Of a stretch of DNA of 64,000 bases, positions 9,127-17,294 are shown in pieces (within the stretch, counting starts at the first letter, position 1; each line of letters starts with the position of its first letter). The translations under genes were made by a program, and so were the position numbers. The stretch lies in the NCBI GenBank assembly GCA_031550725.1, contig JAVBOH010000009.1, forward strand, positions 1-64,000, read 5' to 3'. The notes under the pieces were generated by a model that had not been told where the DNA came from, did no database searches, and saw only the letters and a list, made by a program, of their open reading frames with translations. Source of the DNA: UBA946 sp031550725 (GTDB taxonomy: Bacteria; Bacillota; Clostridia; Oscillospirales; Ruminococcaceae).

Positions 9127-9187
9127 TGAATTGTTGAAGCATAAAAACAATATGTATCTTTTTATAAAATTCTAATTGAGGTAAAAA

Positions 9188-10486
9188 ATGCAGAAAGTTA
9201 GTAATGAATTAAAGCATATAAAGAAAATTTATCTTACAAATGATTTTTCAAAACTATATAATGAAATAATAACACCGGCTTTAGTTGGATTTGTATCATG
9301 GGTATTAAAATCAGCAGCAGATCAGCATATTAAACGGTTGTATTTTCTTGCACGTGATGGTTATTTAATGTATAAAATTGCATTAGAGTTAACAAAAAAA
9401 TTTAATATAAATATTGAATGTGATTATTTATATTGTTCAAGAAATTCATGGAGAATACCATCTTACCACATAATAAAACCAGATGATGCTTATTCACTGA
9501 TATTTGGTGGTGGATATAAAATAACTCCCGAAATTTTACTTAAACGTGTTGGATTTAGTGATAATGAAAGAAAAACAATATATAATGAATTGTTTTTTTC
9601 TTTTGAACATGAGAATATCATTCTTTCAAAAGAAGATTTAGAAAAATTTATTAATGAAGTAAAAAGTAATACAACATTCAATGAGCTTCTTATTGAAAAA
9701 TCAAAATCTGCATATGATAATACAATAGGATATCTTAAACAAAATGGATTGTTTGACAATATTGATTATGCATTAGTAGATACTGGGTGGACAGGTTCTA
9801 TGCAGTGCACATTAAAGCAATTGTTGTGTAACGAAGGTGTGAATAAAAAAGTTAAAGGTTTTTATTTTGGTATGTATAATCAGCCACAGAAAGATCTTGA
9901 AAGTGAATATTATACATATTATTTTTCATCTCATGACGGTTTCAAAAATAAGCTTATGTTTAATAATAATCTTTTTGAAACAATGTGTTTTGCACCGGAC
10001 GAAATGACCGTATGTTATAGTAAAAGCGGAAGCTTTTATTCACCAGTGTTTTTAAATGATACTAAAAAAGATTTATCCGATATTGAAGTCCTTATTTCAA
10101 ATTATATAGAAAAATTACCACACAATTATACACTTGATTATATTGCAAGTAATAAAAATAAAACAATGATACATAGAATTTTATCAGATTTTATGTTTAA
10201 TCCAGACATAGACGTAGTATGCTCACTTGTGGACTTATCTTTTTCTGATGATGTTTCTGAAAGCTATAAATTTTCTATTGTAAAAGAGATAACTGAAAAG
10301 GAAATTTTAGAATACAGTTTTTTTAAGCGTATTATGAAAAAAATACTTAAGAAACCTATGGATATTGATTGCGAACTCTTTTGGGGATATGGCTCAATTG
10401 CAGTTTCGGATATAAAACATAAAAAATATTATCGTTTTAATTTATTATTATGGGATTTGTTAAAATATATAAAACAAATGAAATAA
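9188..10486 (+). CDS. HAD-like protein of polysaccharide loci (COG5610-like)
   Basis: 432 residues with no membrane helix. The segment RLYFLARDGYLMYKIA and the following Tyr-rich CSRNSWRIP recall the predicted HAD-superfamily proteins often found beside glycosyltransferases in capsule and O-antigen clusters. DTGWTGSMQCTLKQLL near residue 200 is another conserved-looking block. The exact reaction for this family is not known to me. The gene starts with TTGAGG 6 bases before the ATG. It is the first gene after the promoter and is separated from the glycosyltransferases by the structured repeat at 10519-10685, so whether it is co-transcribed with them depends on that element. Assignment to the family is moderately secure; function is not. 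Confidence 0.65.
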   Translation: MQKVSNELKHIKKIYLTNDFSKLYNEIITPALVGFVSWVLKSAADQHIKRLYFLARDGYLMYKIALELTKKFNINIECDYLYCSRNSWRIPSYHIIKPDDAYSLIFGGGYKITPEILLKRVGFSDNERKTIYNELFFSFEHENIILSKEDLEKFINEVKSNTTFNELLIEKSKSAYDNTIGYLKQNGLFDNIDYALVDTGWTGSMQCTLKQLLCNEGVNKKVKGFYFGMYNQPQKDLESEYYTYYFSSHDGFKNKLMFNNNLFETMCFAPDEMTVCYSKSGSFYSPVFLNDTKKDLSDIEVLISNYIEKLPHNYTLDYIASNKNKTMIHRILSDFMFNPDIDVVCSLVDLSFSDDVSESYKFSIVKEITEKEILEYSFFKRIMKKILKKPMDIDCELFWGYGSIAVSDIKHKKYYRFNLLLWDLLKYIKQMK

Positions 10487-10518
10487 TTTTCTGATAAATA
10501 ATCAAGAAATAATGGTTA

Positions 10519-10685
10519 TATAGTGCGTTAAGTTTAAAATGCTACACATTTTAAACGGGAGCTACGCTCCTTTTTGCACCAAAGGTACAAAAACTACCTG
10601 TATAGTTGTTTTGACAGCTGCACCGTAACACACATTTTTGTGCTAACTTTAAAACAATACTTGTTTTTAAAGTTAAACAACTATA
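10519..10685 (+). repeat. Structured palindromic element, copy A
   Basis: Bounded by TATAGT at 10519 and ACTATA ending at 10685; the termini form an imperfect inverted repeat of about 17 bases (TATAGTGCGTTAAGTTT against TATAGTTGTTTAACTTT). Inside are successive hairpins: GTTTAAAATG/CATTTTAAAC, GGAGC-TAC-GCTCC, TTTTTGCACC/GGTACAAAAA, a stem near GTAACACA/TGTGCTAAC, and AACTTTAAAACAA/TTGTTTTTAAAGTT. It shares layout with the elements at 19754, 43996 and 50411. A TA flanks both ends, as left by TA-targeting elements. It lies in the gap between two genes and encodes nothing. Confidence 0.8.
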
Positions 10686-10703
10686 CCGAATAGGAGAATT
10701 AAA

Positions 10704-11516
10704 ATGATTTCCATCATTATGGGTGTGTATAATTCCGATGAGAAAAAGCTTAATTATGCCGTTAAATCAATACTAAATCAAACATATAAAAATTTTGAAT
10801 TTATTATTTGTGATGATGGTTCAACAAACAATACATACGAAATATTAACACAGTTTTCCAATTTGGATGAACGTATAATAATAATCAAAAATTCTGAAAA
10901 TAGGGGATTAGGATTTACACTTAATAAATGTATATCTCACGCCAAAAGCGAATTTATTGTACGTCAGGATGATGATGATTTTTCTGCTCCCAACAGACTG
11001 GAGGTACTTGTAAATTTTCATCTTAATCATCCGGAATATGCACTTGTTTCATCAAATATTGCTTATTTTGATGATAATGGTATTTGGGGTGAAATGAGAT
11101 ATCCTGAAAAACCACAGTCAAAAGATTTTTTGTTTTGTGTACCATTTATGCATGGTGCAGCTGCATATGATAAGACAGCAGTATTAGCAGCAGGGGGATA
11201 TAGTGGTGCTATAAATATGCGGCGTACTGAGGATATTGATTTATTTATGCGGATGTATGCTAACGGCGTACATGGATATACAATTGAACAAAAATTGTAT
11301 CATTTTCGTGAAGATAAAAATGCAGTAAAAAAACGTAAATTTAGATATAGAATTGATGAAGCCAGAGTTAAGTTTAAAGGTTATAGAATGTTAAAGCTAA
11401 TGCCTTTAGGAATTATATATGCAATAAAACCACTTGTTGTTGGGCTTCTGCCTCACAAGCTGTTATCATGGTTAAAAGACATACATTATAATCGAAAGGA
11501 AATAAGCGGTGAATAA
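10704..11516 (+). CDS. Family 2 glycosyltransferase
   Basis: 270-residue inverting glycosyltransferase of the GT-A fold. The N-terminus has the nucleotide-sugar site (SIIMGVYN, then FIICDDGSTNNT), the metal-binding DXD is within VRQDDDDF near residue 93, and RRTEDIDLFMR near 174 corresponds to the conserved acceptor-side ED. The C-terminus is basic with a hydrophobic stretch but no clear membrane helix. GGAG lies before the ATG, just after the structured repeat. The end overlaps the next glycosyltransferase gene, so both act in one pathway, probably adding sugars to a lipid-linked surface glycan. Sugar specificity is not readable. Confidence 0.9.
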   Translation: MISIIMGVYNSDEKKLNYAVKSILNQTYKNFEFIICDDGSTNNTYEILTQFSNLDERIIIIKNSENRGLGFTLNKCISHAKSEFIVRQDDDDFSAPNRLEVLVNFHLNHPEYALVSSNIAYFDDNGIWGEMRYPEKPQSKDFLFCVPFMHGAAAYDKTAVLAAGGYSGAINMRRTEDIDLFMRMYANGVHGYTIEQKLYHFREDKNAVKKRKFRYRIDEARVKFKGYRMLKLMPLGIIYAIKPLVVGLLPHKLLSWLKDIHYNRKEISGE

Positions 11517-12579
11517 AAAAATACTTTTTACAGCATCAAGAAGTTCACATTTTATTAATTTTCATATGCCATATATAAATCATTTTTTAAAGGATGGTTT
11601 TTTTGTTAATACGGTTTCACAGGGTGATTTGGACATTAATAATGTTAATCATTATAATATGCAGTTTGATAAGAATCCTTTATCACCAAGAAATCTTTAT
11701 ACAGCATTAAAAATTGCAAAGTTAATACAAATTAATAAATATGACATAATTTCTTGCCATACGACACTTGCAGGTTTGATTACACGTTTTGCTGTTGTTT
11801 TATCAGGTGAAAAATGCAGGGTTATATACACCTGTCACGGTTACTTATTTTCAGACAATTCTTCTATAAAATCTAGGCTATATTTGTTTTTTGAGTGTAT
11901 TTTTTCTTCTGTTACTGATACCTTGATTGTTATGAATCATGAGGATTATGATATTGCAAAAAAGTACAAATTAGGTAAAAAAATAATTTTTACATATGGT
12001 ATGGGGTTAGATAAAAATAAATTTTCAAAAATCAATAAGTTCAATAAAGATACATTTAATTTTTTGTGTGTTGGAGAGCTTTCAAAGCGAAAAAATCAAA
12101 AAATGATAATATTAGCTTTTTCAGATATAATTAAAAATAATCTCAATGCAAGTCTTACTTTTGCTGGGGATGGAAAAAATTTTAATTATTGTAAAAACTT
12201 AGCACATTCATTAGGAATCGAGAAAAATATTAATTTTTTAGGTCACTGTGATGATGTTTTTTCTTTATATAAAAATGCTGATTGTGTAGTATCAGCTAGC
12301 TTTTCAGAAGGACTTCCATTTAATATTATGGAAGCACTTTATTGCGGTATTCCGGTTATTGCAAGTAATATAAAAGGTCATTCTGATTTAATTGTAAATA
12401 GTGAAAATGGTATGCTTTTTTCATTATCTGATCAAGCCGAATTAACTATGTTAATGAAGAAATTAATTGTTGACAAAAATTTTTATAATGATATTAAATC
12501 AAATACTAATTTGAATGAAAAATTTCTATTGAAAAATTGTTTAAAAGCAACTTACAATATTTACAATTTTGCGGAATAA
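11509..12579 (+). CDS. Family 4 glycosyltransferase (GT-B)
   Basis: 356 residues with a two-domain GT-B layout. SRSSHFINFHMPYINHF at the N-terminus resembles EpsD/CapM-type enzymes. The C-terminal nucleotide-sugar domain has NFLCVGELSKRKNQ near 185 and the SFSEGLPFNIMEALYCGIPV block near 265, with the EX7E-type glutamates of retaining GT4 enzymes. It begins with GTG at 11509, overlapping the upstream gene by 8 bases, with AAAGGA upstream. It should follow the GT2 enzyme in building the repeat unit. Only the class can be given; the sugar cannot. Confidence 0.88.
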   Translation: MNKKILFTASRSSHFINFHMPYINHFLKDGFFVNTVSQGDLDINNVNHYNMQFDKNPLSPRNLYTALKIAKLIQINKYDIISCHTTLAGLITRFAVVLSGEKCRVIYTCHGYLFSDNSSIKSRLYLFFECIFSSVTDTLIVMNHEDYDIAKKYKLGKKIIFTYGMGLDKNKFSKINKFNKDTFNFLCVGELSKRKNQKMIILAFSDIIKNNLNASLTFAGDGKNFNYCKNLAHSLGIEKNINFLGHCDDVFSLYKNADCVVSASFSEGLPFNIMEALYCGIPVIASNIKGHSDLIVNSENGMLFSLSDQAELTMLMKKLIVDKNFYNDIKSNTNLNEKFLLKNCLKATYNIYNFAE

Positions 12580-12582
12580 ACA

Positions 12583-12611
12583 TTGACTTATACCGTATTA
12601 TATTGTATAAT
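12583..12611 (+). promoter_or_regulatory. Internal promoter in the glycan locus
   Basis: TTGACT (12583-12588), 17-base spacer, TATAAT (12606-12611). It would start a separate transcript for the membrane-protein, exporter and polymerase genes. Confidence 0.7.
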
Positions 12612-12649
12612 TATGTAGTATATTTTATTATTTTGGGGTTGTTATTAAT

Positions 12650-12979
12650 TTGAAAATGAAAGTAAATAAATCCTTAATTGCTATTCTAATTGTAGGATTA
12701 ATCTTTTTTGTTGCATGTTTTTTTCTTTATTTTTATCAGAATCAAAAAGAAACAGTAACGTTTAAAAAAAGTGTAACTGAAGTTATAGATGACTTTGATG
12801 ACGATGAAGTTATTGAAACTACAATTAATATTGAGGATGATGAACATAATACCGTAACAGAGGTTACAACAGTAACATCTGTTATTAATAGTGACACAAG
12901 TATAATTATGTCAGAAAATATTGGTGATACCAGTATTTCAAGTAATATTAATGATATTATAGATGATGAAATTTTATAA
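12650..12979 (+). CDS. Small membrane protein with acidic Thr/Ser-rich tail
   Basis: 109 residues, not recognised. A single membrane helix (about 9-30, IAILIVGLIFFVACFFLYFY) is followed by a tail of about 75 residues rich in Asp, Glu, Thr, Ser and Ile, without cysteine, ending DDEIL. The basic N-terminus suggests the tail faces outward. A TTG at 12650 has GGGG 11-12 bases upstream and the in-frame ATG at 12656 is a little further away; either could be used. It is first behind an internal promoter and ahead of the ABC exporter pair. Two other proteins here (the polymerase and Lgt) also end in acidic low-complexity tails. It may be an accessory subunit of the glycan machinery, but nothing proves that. 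Confidence 0.6.
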   Translation: MKMKVNKSLIAILIVGLIFFVACFFLYFYQNQKETVTFKKSVTEVIDDFDDDEVIETTINIEDDEHNTVTEVTTVTSVINSDTSIIMSENIGDTSISSNINDIIDDEIL

Positions 12980-13074
12980 CCTTAACTTTAATTTTAATTT
13001 TAAGTTATGTGAATATGATCAATGATTTTGTAAACTGCCATAAATGGCAAATGATTTTATAAGGAAGTCCCAAT

Positions 13075-13851
13075 ATGAACAAAGGAATTTACAACTTTTA
13101 TTATTATTTTAATTATCTATTAGAGCTTATAAAAAAGGATTTTAAAAAGAAATATTATAAATCTACTCTTGGTGTTGTTTGGACTATTTTAAATCCACTG
13201 ATGATGATGATAGTAGTTTCTATTGTATTTTCAACACTTTTTAAAAGAAGCATACCTAATTTCCCAGTGTATTATTTTAGTGGTACATTATTGATGAGTT
13301 TTTTTACTGGTTCAACTAATCAGGCATTAGGCAGTATTTCGGGTAATTATACAATAATTACAAAAATGCGTGTTCCTAAGTATATGTTTCCGCTTGCAAT
13401 GGTAGGAAATAATTTTATTACATTGTTATTTTCTTTAATTCCATTAATCGGTATCATGATATATACAAAAGTTCAATTTACGCCATATATCTTTATATTT
13501 CCAATTGTATTAATTCAAATATTTTTATTTACTGTCGGTGTTTCTCTTATTCTCGCAGCATATAGCGTTATATTCAGGGATTTAAAGCATTTGTATGGAA
13601 TTTTAATTACTATTCTGCAGTATATCACTCCGTTATTTTATCCAATTGATATTATACCTCAAAGGTTTGTTTTTTTATGGGAACTCAATCCATTATACAT
13701 ATACATTTCAATTGCAAGATCGTCATTGCTTTATGGTGTTATGCCTACTGAAAAAATGATTTTGTCAGCAACATTTTACAGTATACTCATATTAATAACA
13801 GGCTTTGTTTGTTTTAGAAGTCAGGAAAATAAATTCTTAATTCACGCATAA
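13075..13851 (+). CDS. ABC-2 type polysaccharide exporter permease (Wzm/TagG-like)
   Basis: 258 residues with about six membrane helices. The N-terminus (LLELIKKDFKKKYYKSTLGVVW) is the amphipathic gate region typical of Wzm/TagG permeases, and LNPLMMMIVVSIVFSTLF starts the membrane domain. ITPLFYPIDIIP and LNPLYIYISIARSSLLYG in the C-terminal half are also family hallmarks. It would carry a lipid-linked glycan across the cytoplasmic membrane, powered by the ATPase encoded next. AAGGAAG precedes the ATG. A short hairpin (TGCCATAAATGGCA) lies in the gap upstream. Family assignment is secure, substrate unknown. Confidence 0.92.
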   Translation: MNKGIYNFYYYFNYLLELIKKDFKKKYYKSTLGVVWTILNPLMMMIVVSIVFSTLFKRSIPNFPVYYFSGTLLMSFFTGSTNQALGSISGNYTIITKMRVPKYMFPLAMVGNNFITLLFSLIPLIGIMIYTKVQFTPYIFIFPIVLIQIFLFTVGVSLILAAYSVIFRDLKHLYGILITILQYITPLFYPIDIIPQRFVFLWELNPLYIYISIARSSLLYGVMPTEKMILSATFYSILILITGFVCFRSQENKFLIHA

Positions 13852-13863
13852 AAGGAGCGTATA

Positions 13864-14607
13864 ATGGAACCTTGTATTAAAGTTGAAAATGTTTCTATGA
13901 TGTTTAACCTTAGCAGAAATAGAGAAGAACGTCTAAAAGAATATATAATAAATTTTTTTAAAGGAAAATTATTTTTCGACGAATTTTGGGCATTGAAGAA
14001 TGTTTCATTTGAAGTAGAAAAAGGTGATTCTCTCGGTATTATTGGTGTAAACGGAGCTGGTAAATCAACACTCTTGAAGATTGTATCAGGCATTCTTTCT
14101 CCAACATCAGGAAGGGTTATAGTAAATGGCAGTATCTCACCGCTAATTGAGATGGGTGGTGGATTTGATTCAAGTCTTTCAGCAAGAGAAAATATATATT
14201 TAGTTGGTGCAATGCATGGACATACTAAGGAATTTATGAGAAGGCGTTTTGACCAGATTATTGATTTCGCAGAGCTGCAAGATTTTGTTGATGTACCAAT
14301 AAGAAATTATTCATCAGGTATGCATTCAAGGCTTGCTTTCGCAATTGCAACTCTTGTGCGTGCTGATATTCTTATTGCTGATGAAGTTTTAGCAGTTGGT
14401 GATATGAAATTTCGCCAGAAAGCACAACAACGTATTACTGAGTTAATGGATAAGGGTACTACTGTATTATTTGTATCACATTCACCTGAACAGTTGAAAA
14501 AGGTATGTAAAAAATCTATATGGCTAAAAAATGGTGAAATTGCTATGTATGATGATACTGCTGTTGTTTGTGATGCATATAAAAAATTTGTTGATGGGGC
14601 AAACTAA
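13864..14607 (+). CDS. ABC exporter ATPase (Wzt/TagH-like)
   Basis: 247 residues. Walker A is GVNGAGKST (61-69), the signature is YSSGMHSRLAFA (about 149-160), Walker B is ILIADEVLAVGD (about 168-179), and the switch His is in VSHSPEQ. The N-terminal extension MFNLSRNREERLKEYI before the core is typical of Wzt and TagH. There is no C-terminal carbohydrate-binding domain, so export is not expected to depend on recognising a capped chain end as in the larger Wzt proteins. AAAGGAGCG precedes the ATG, 12 bases after the permease gene. The two form one exporter. Confidence 0.93.
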   Translation: MEPCIKVENVSMMFNLSRNREERLKEYIINFFKGKLFFDEFWALKNVSFEVEKGDSLGIIGVNGAGKSTLLKIVSGILSPTSGRVIVNGSISPLIEMGGGFDSSLSARENIYLVGAMHGHTKEFMRRRFDQIIDFAELQDFVDVPIRNYSSGMHSRLAFAIATLVRADILIADEVLAVGDMKFRQKAQQRITELMDKGTTVLFVSHSPEQLKKVCKKSIWLKNGEIAMYDDTAVVCDAYKKFVDGAN

Positions 14608-15069
14608 ATGAAATATTTAAAATTTTCAATTGTAATAATTATTGAGATATTTATTGCAATTTATATATGTGGATTATGTTCATATGCTGATTTTACCATT
14701 TCTGAAAATGAAGTAAATGTTGAAGTAGGGCAGAACTATCAGATTGTTGTGGATGTTTATGGTGTTACTGATGAAGTTTCAGCCAGAGCATTATCACCAA
14801 ATATTGCAAAAATTAATGAAAATGGTGAAATTACAGGACTTGCTGATGGGGTAACATATATTATTTTCACATCAAGTGATGGCAGCATTAGAAAGCATTG
14901 TATAGTAACAGTTGGTACAGGTAAATCTACTATATATAGCATATACATACTGTTAGCTGAAGCGATTATAGCAATAACAATAATATTAATATTTATGATT
15001 AGCTATAAAAAATTCGTTCGAAAGCGAATTTATGAAGAAAAGCGTTTGGAGGAACAAGAAAATTGGTAA
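14608..15069 (+). CDS. Ig-like (BIG2) domain membrane protein
   Basis: 153 residues. An N-terminal signal or membrane segment (about 5-26) is followed by a single bacterial Ig-like group 2 domain at about 29-105: SENEVNVEVGQNYQIVVDV, then SPNIAKINENGEITGLADG, the usual BIG2 pattern. A second membrane helix (about 112-134) and a charged cytoplasmic end of about 18 residues complete it. The Ig domain should therefore sit outside the membrane. The ATG follows the exporter ATPase stop directly and the end overlaps the polymerase gene. It could position or bind the growing glycan near the exporter or polymerase. No precedent for that role is known to me, so function is open. Confidence 0.75.
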   Translation: MKYLKFSIVIIIEIFIAIYICGLCSYADFTISENEVNVEVGQNYQIVVDVYGVTDEVSARALSPNIAKINENGEITGLADGVTYIIFTSSDGSIRKHCIVTVGTGKSTIYSIYILLAEAIIAITIILIFMISYKKFVRKRIYEEKRLEEQENW

Positions 15070-16352
15070 TTTATTTAATCAATGTACTTGGAATTTTATT
15101 CTGGGGTTTAATTTTCGGAATAGGCAAACCGAATAAAATAAAAACAATTCTATTGCTTTTCTTTTGTTTTTTACAGCTGCTCGGATTAAGTTATTTTCGT
15201 TCTGACATAGGATATGATTATCAAATGTATGCTGAAGGCTTTTTTAATATGTCAATAGATGCATTTTCAAATTTTGAATATTTAGATTGGGAAATTGGGT
15301 TTGTAGTTTTTACAAAGGCAATTTCATTGCTTACACATAATCCAGATATATATTTTCTCATTATATCAGCTTTTTGTCTTAGTATAGCAATGGTTTTTAT
15401 TGGATTAAATTCAAAAATTCCGTGGCTTTCAGTATTGCTATATGTTAATTTTTATTTCTTTTATATGAGTATGAATTTTTTACGTCAGACAATGGCAATA
15501 TCATTTATTCTTATTGGCTGGGAGTTTATGAAACGTAAAAAATTCTGGGTTTTTTTGATTTTTTTAATTATTGCTGCAACATTTCATAAAACTGCGCTAA
15601 TTATGCTGCCAATTTACTTTTTTGTTAAGATATATCCATCTAAGAAACTTATATTGTTTTATGGATATGGCTTATTGATTTTTTATATATCTTCAAACGG
15701 AATTATTGAATTACTTACAAGCTTTTTTTATAGTGATTATAAGAATTCTATATTTTTAACAGGTTTGCCTATTGTGTATTCAATTTTACCTGCAACTATA
15801 TTAGCAGTTGCAATTCTGTTTCGTAATCGCTTGATAGAGAACGATGAACGGAATAGATATTATATTCATTTTGCGTATATAACTGTTTTTTTAATGTTGC
15901 TCATGTCACGTCATGCAGTATTTGAACGCCTTTCGTATTACACATTTATTTTTATAATACTGCTTGTTCCCGAAATTGTTTATGATATCAGGCAAAAATT
16001 TATAAATAGTGATGATTTTAAACCACAGGGAGAAAGATTTAGCAATTATAATCAAACAAAGCGTGTAAAAACCTCATGGATTAGATTAATTACTTCTGAA
16101 ATAGTTATTGTCGCTACCGTATTTTATAATTTCCTTGGTATTTATGATAATGCACACGGAGTTGTTCCATATACATATCGTGATATTTCTATTCCTATTG
16201 TAAATATTAACATACAAAGCAATGAAAAATCAAATAATATTAATTATATTTTTGATGATACTTTAAATGATGATAACTTTGACGATTTTATTGATGATAT
16301 TGAGTTGAACGATATAGAAATTGAAGATGAATTATTTGATGAAATCATATAA
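15063..16352 (+). CDS. EpsG-like polysaccharide polymerase
   Basis: 429-residue polytopic membrane protein with about ten helices. SYFRSDIGYDYQMYAEGF early on, NFLRQTMAISFILIGW near 140 and FHKTALIMLPIYFF near 175 match the EpsG family of Wzy-type polymerases, which join lipid-linked repeat units outside the membrane. The last 60 residues are an acidic Asp/Asn/Ile-rich tail (DDNFDDFIDDIELNDIE), unusual for the family. Translation most likely starts at TTG 15063, 10 bases after GGAGG, inside the end of the upstream gene. Coupling of a Wzy-type enzyme with an ABC exporter in one operon is uncommon. Confidence 0.82.
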   Translation: MVIYLINVLGILFWGLIFGIGKPNKIKTILLLFFCFLQLLGLSYFRSDIGYDYQMYAEGFFNMSIDAFSNFEYLDWEIGFVVFTKAISLLTHNPDIYFLIISAFCLSIAMVFIGLNSKIPWLSVLLYVNFYFFYMSMNFLRQTMAISFILIGWEFMKRKKFWVFLIFLIIAATFHKTALIMLPIYFFVKIYPSKKLILFYGYGLLIFYISSNGIIELLTSFFYSDYKNSIFLTGLPIVYSILPATILAVAILFRNRLIENDERNRYYIHFAYITVFLMLLMSRHAVFERLSYYTFIFIILLVPEIVYDIRQKFINSDDFKPQGERFSNYNQTKRVKTSWIRLITSEIVIVATVFYNFLGIYDNAHGVVPYTYRDISIPIVNINIQSNEKSNNINYIFDDTLNDDNFDDFIDDIELNDIEIEDELFDEII

Positions 16353-16373
16353 GATTAATATGATTTCATCAAA
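16335..16373 (+). other. Perfect 16-bp hairpin over the polymerase stop codon
   Basis: TTTGATGAAATCATAT (16335-16350) and its exact complement ATATGATTTCATCAAA (16358-16373) are separated by 7 bases that include the stop codon region. No T-run follows, so it looks like an mRNA end-protecting or processing structure rather than a terminator. Confidence 0.6.
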
Positions 16374-16503
16374 GACATAATTTGAAAATTAAACACTTTT
16401 ACATATAAATGAGGGTTATATAAAATTTATAAATGAATAATGAACAGATGTTGTTTGTTAAAACTAAAAAAAATGATAATTATTCGGTAGCCATTAAATA
16501 AAA

Positions 16504-16535
16504 AACAAGCGACTAATCATTTGATTAGTCGCTTG
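16504..16535 (-). terminator. Terminator of the secreted-protein gene, possibly bidirectional
   Basis: ACAAGCGACTAATCA (16504-16518) pairs exactly with TGATTAGTCGCTTGT (16521-16535). On the minus strand it is followed by TTTTTTATTT. On the plus strand AAAATTTG follows, a weaker run that might help end the polymerase transcript. Confidence 0.8.
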
Positions 16536-16558
16536 TAAAATTTGTTTGTAATAATTAA

Positions 16559-17083
16559 TTACTTAGCAGCAAATGCAAAATGTGCATAACCTTCAGCTTC
16601 ATAAATTATGAAACCATTCTTCACAGTACAAGGAATCTTTGTAAGCTTACCATCCTTATAACCGTAAACAACATTAACATCATCGTCTACCTTAATCTTA
16701 TAAGTAACAGGTTCTGTTACTTTATTAGTGATAGATTTTCCATCCTGATCTTTGATGGAAATTGTCATTACAGTAACATTAGTAAGACCCTTTTTCTCTA
16801 ATGCAGCTTCGATTTTTGCAGCAGTCTTATTGCTATCAGTGTCAATTTTCTTAGCTGCCATAGATACTTCAGTAACACCCTCTGGAAGAGCATCTTCAGG
16901 AATAGCAACTCCAACTCCAACCTTTGAACTTGATAATGTTGTATTACCTCCTTCTGATACTGACTTTGTTGCAGTTTGTCCGTAGTCAGACTCACCAACT
17001 GCTGATGCTGTCAATGTGCCAAATGAAGAAACTACCAATACAACTGCGGTTGTCATCGCTAAAAATTTTCTTTTTAATGACAT
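16559..17083 (-). CDS. Small secreted protein of unknown function
   Basis: 174 residues with a clear signal peptide: basic MSLKRK, a hydrophobic core to about residue 24, and a likely cut after ASA near 28. The mature part is about 145 residues, lysine- and threonine-rich, with AIPEDALPEGV (a ZU5-like opening) and a later strand-rich stretch with VNVVYGYKDGKLTKIPCTV. One cysteine remains in the mature protein. A ZU5-like beta fold is possible but the match is short. AAAGGAGCG precedes the ATG and the gene has its own promoter and terminator, on the opposite strand to the glycan genes around it. It is probably an independently controlled surface or secreted protein. Confidence 0.75.
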   Translation of the reverse strand: MSLKRKFLAMTTAVVLVVSSFGTLTASAVGESDYGQTATKSVSEGGNTTLSSSKVGVGVAIPEDALPEGVTEVSMAAKKIDTDSNKTAAKIEAALEKKGLTNVTVMTISIKDQDGKSITNKVTEPVTYKIKVDDDVNVVYGYKDGKLTKIPCTVKNGFIIYEAEGYAHFAFAAK

Positions 17084-17139
17084 ACCATTACGCTCCTTTA
17101 TATTAAAATTATATGGTAACTATTTTACCACTTGTATAG

Positions 17140-17168
17140 ATTTTAACATGTATTATGATAAATGTCAA
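17140..17168 (-). promoter_or_regulatory. Promoter of the secreted-protein gene
   Basis: On the minus strand TTGACA (17163-17168), 17-base spacer, TAAAAT (17140-17145). Confidence 0.6.
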
Positions 17169-17240
17169 TAGTTGTTTTATACAATAAAGTAAAATATTAC
17201 CGTGTACAATAGGCAGTAATAACAATATTATGGAATATAA

Positions 17241-17269
17241 TAGACAAATATTGAAAATCATGATATAAT
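17241..17269 (+). promoter_or_regulatory. Promoter of the priming sugar transferase gene
   Basis: TAGACA (17241-17246), 17-base spacer, TATAAT (17264-17269), 25 bases before the start codon. The site AAAGGGGG follows. Confidence 0.65.
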
Positions 17270-17294
17270 ATTTATTAAAAAGGGGGATTTTGTC

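Noticed and set aside
10519..10685. Element A as an ordinary rho-independent terminator
   Set aside because: It has several separate hairpins and terminal inverted repeats, with no T-run after a single main stem, and matching copies occur elsewhere.
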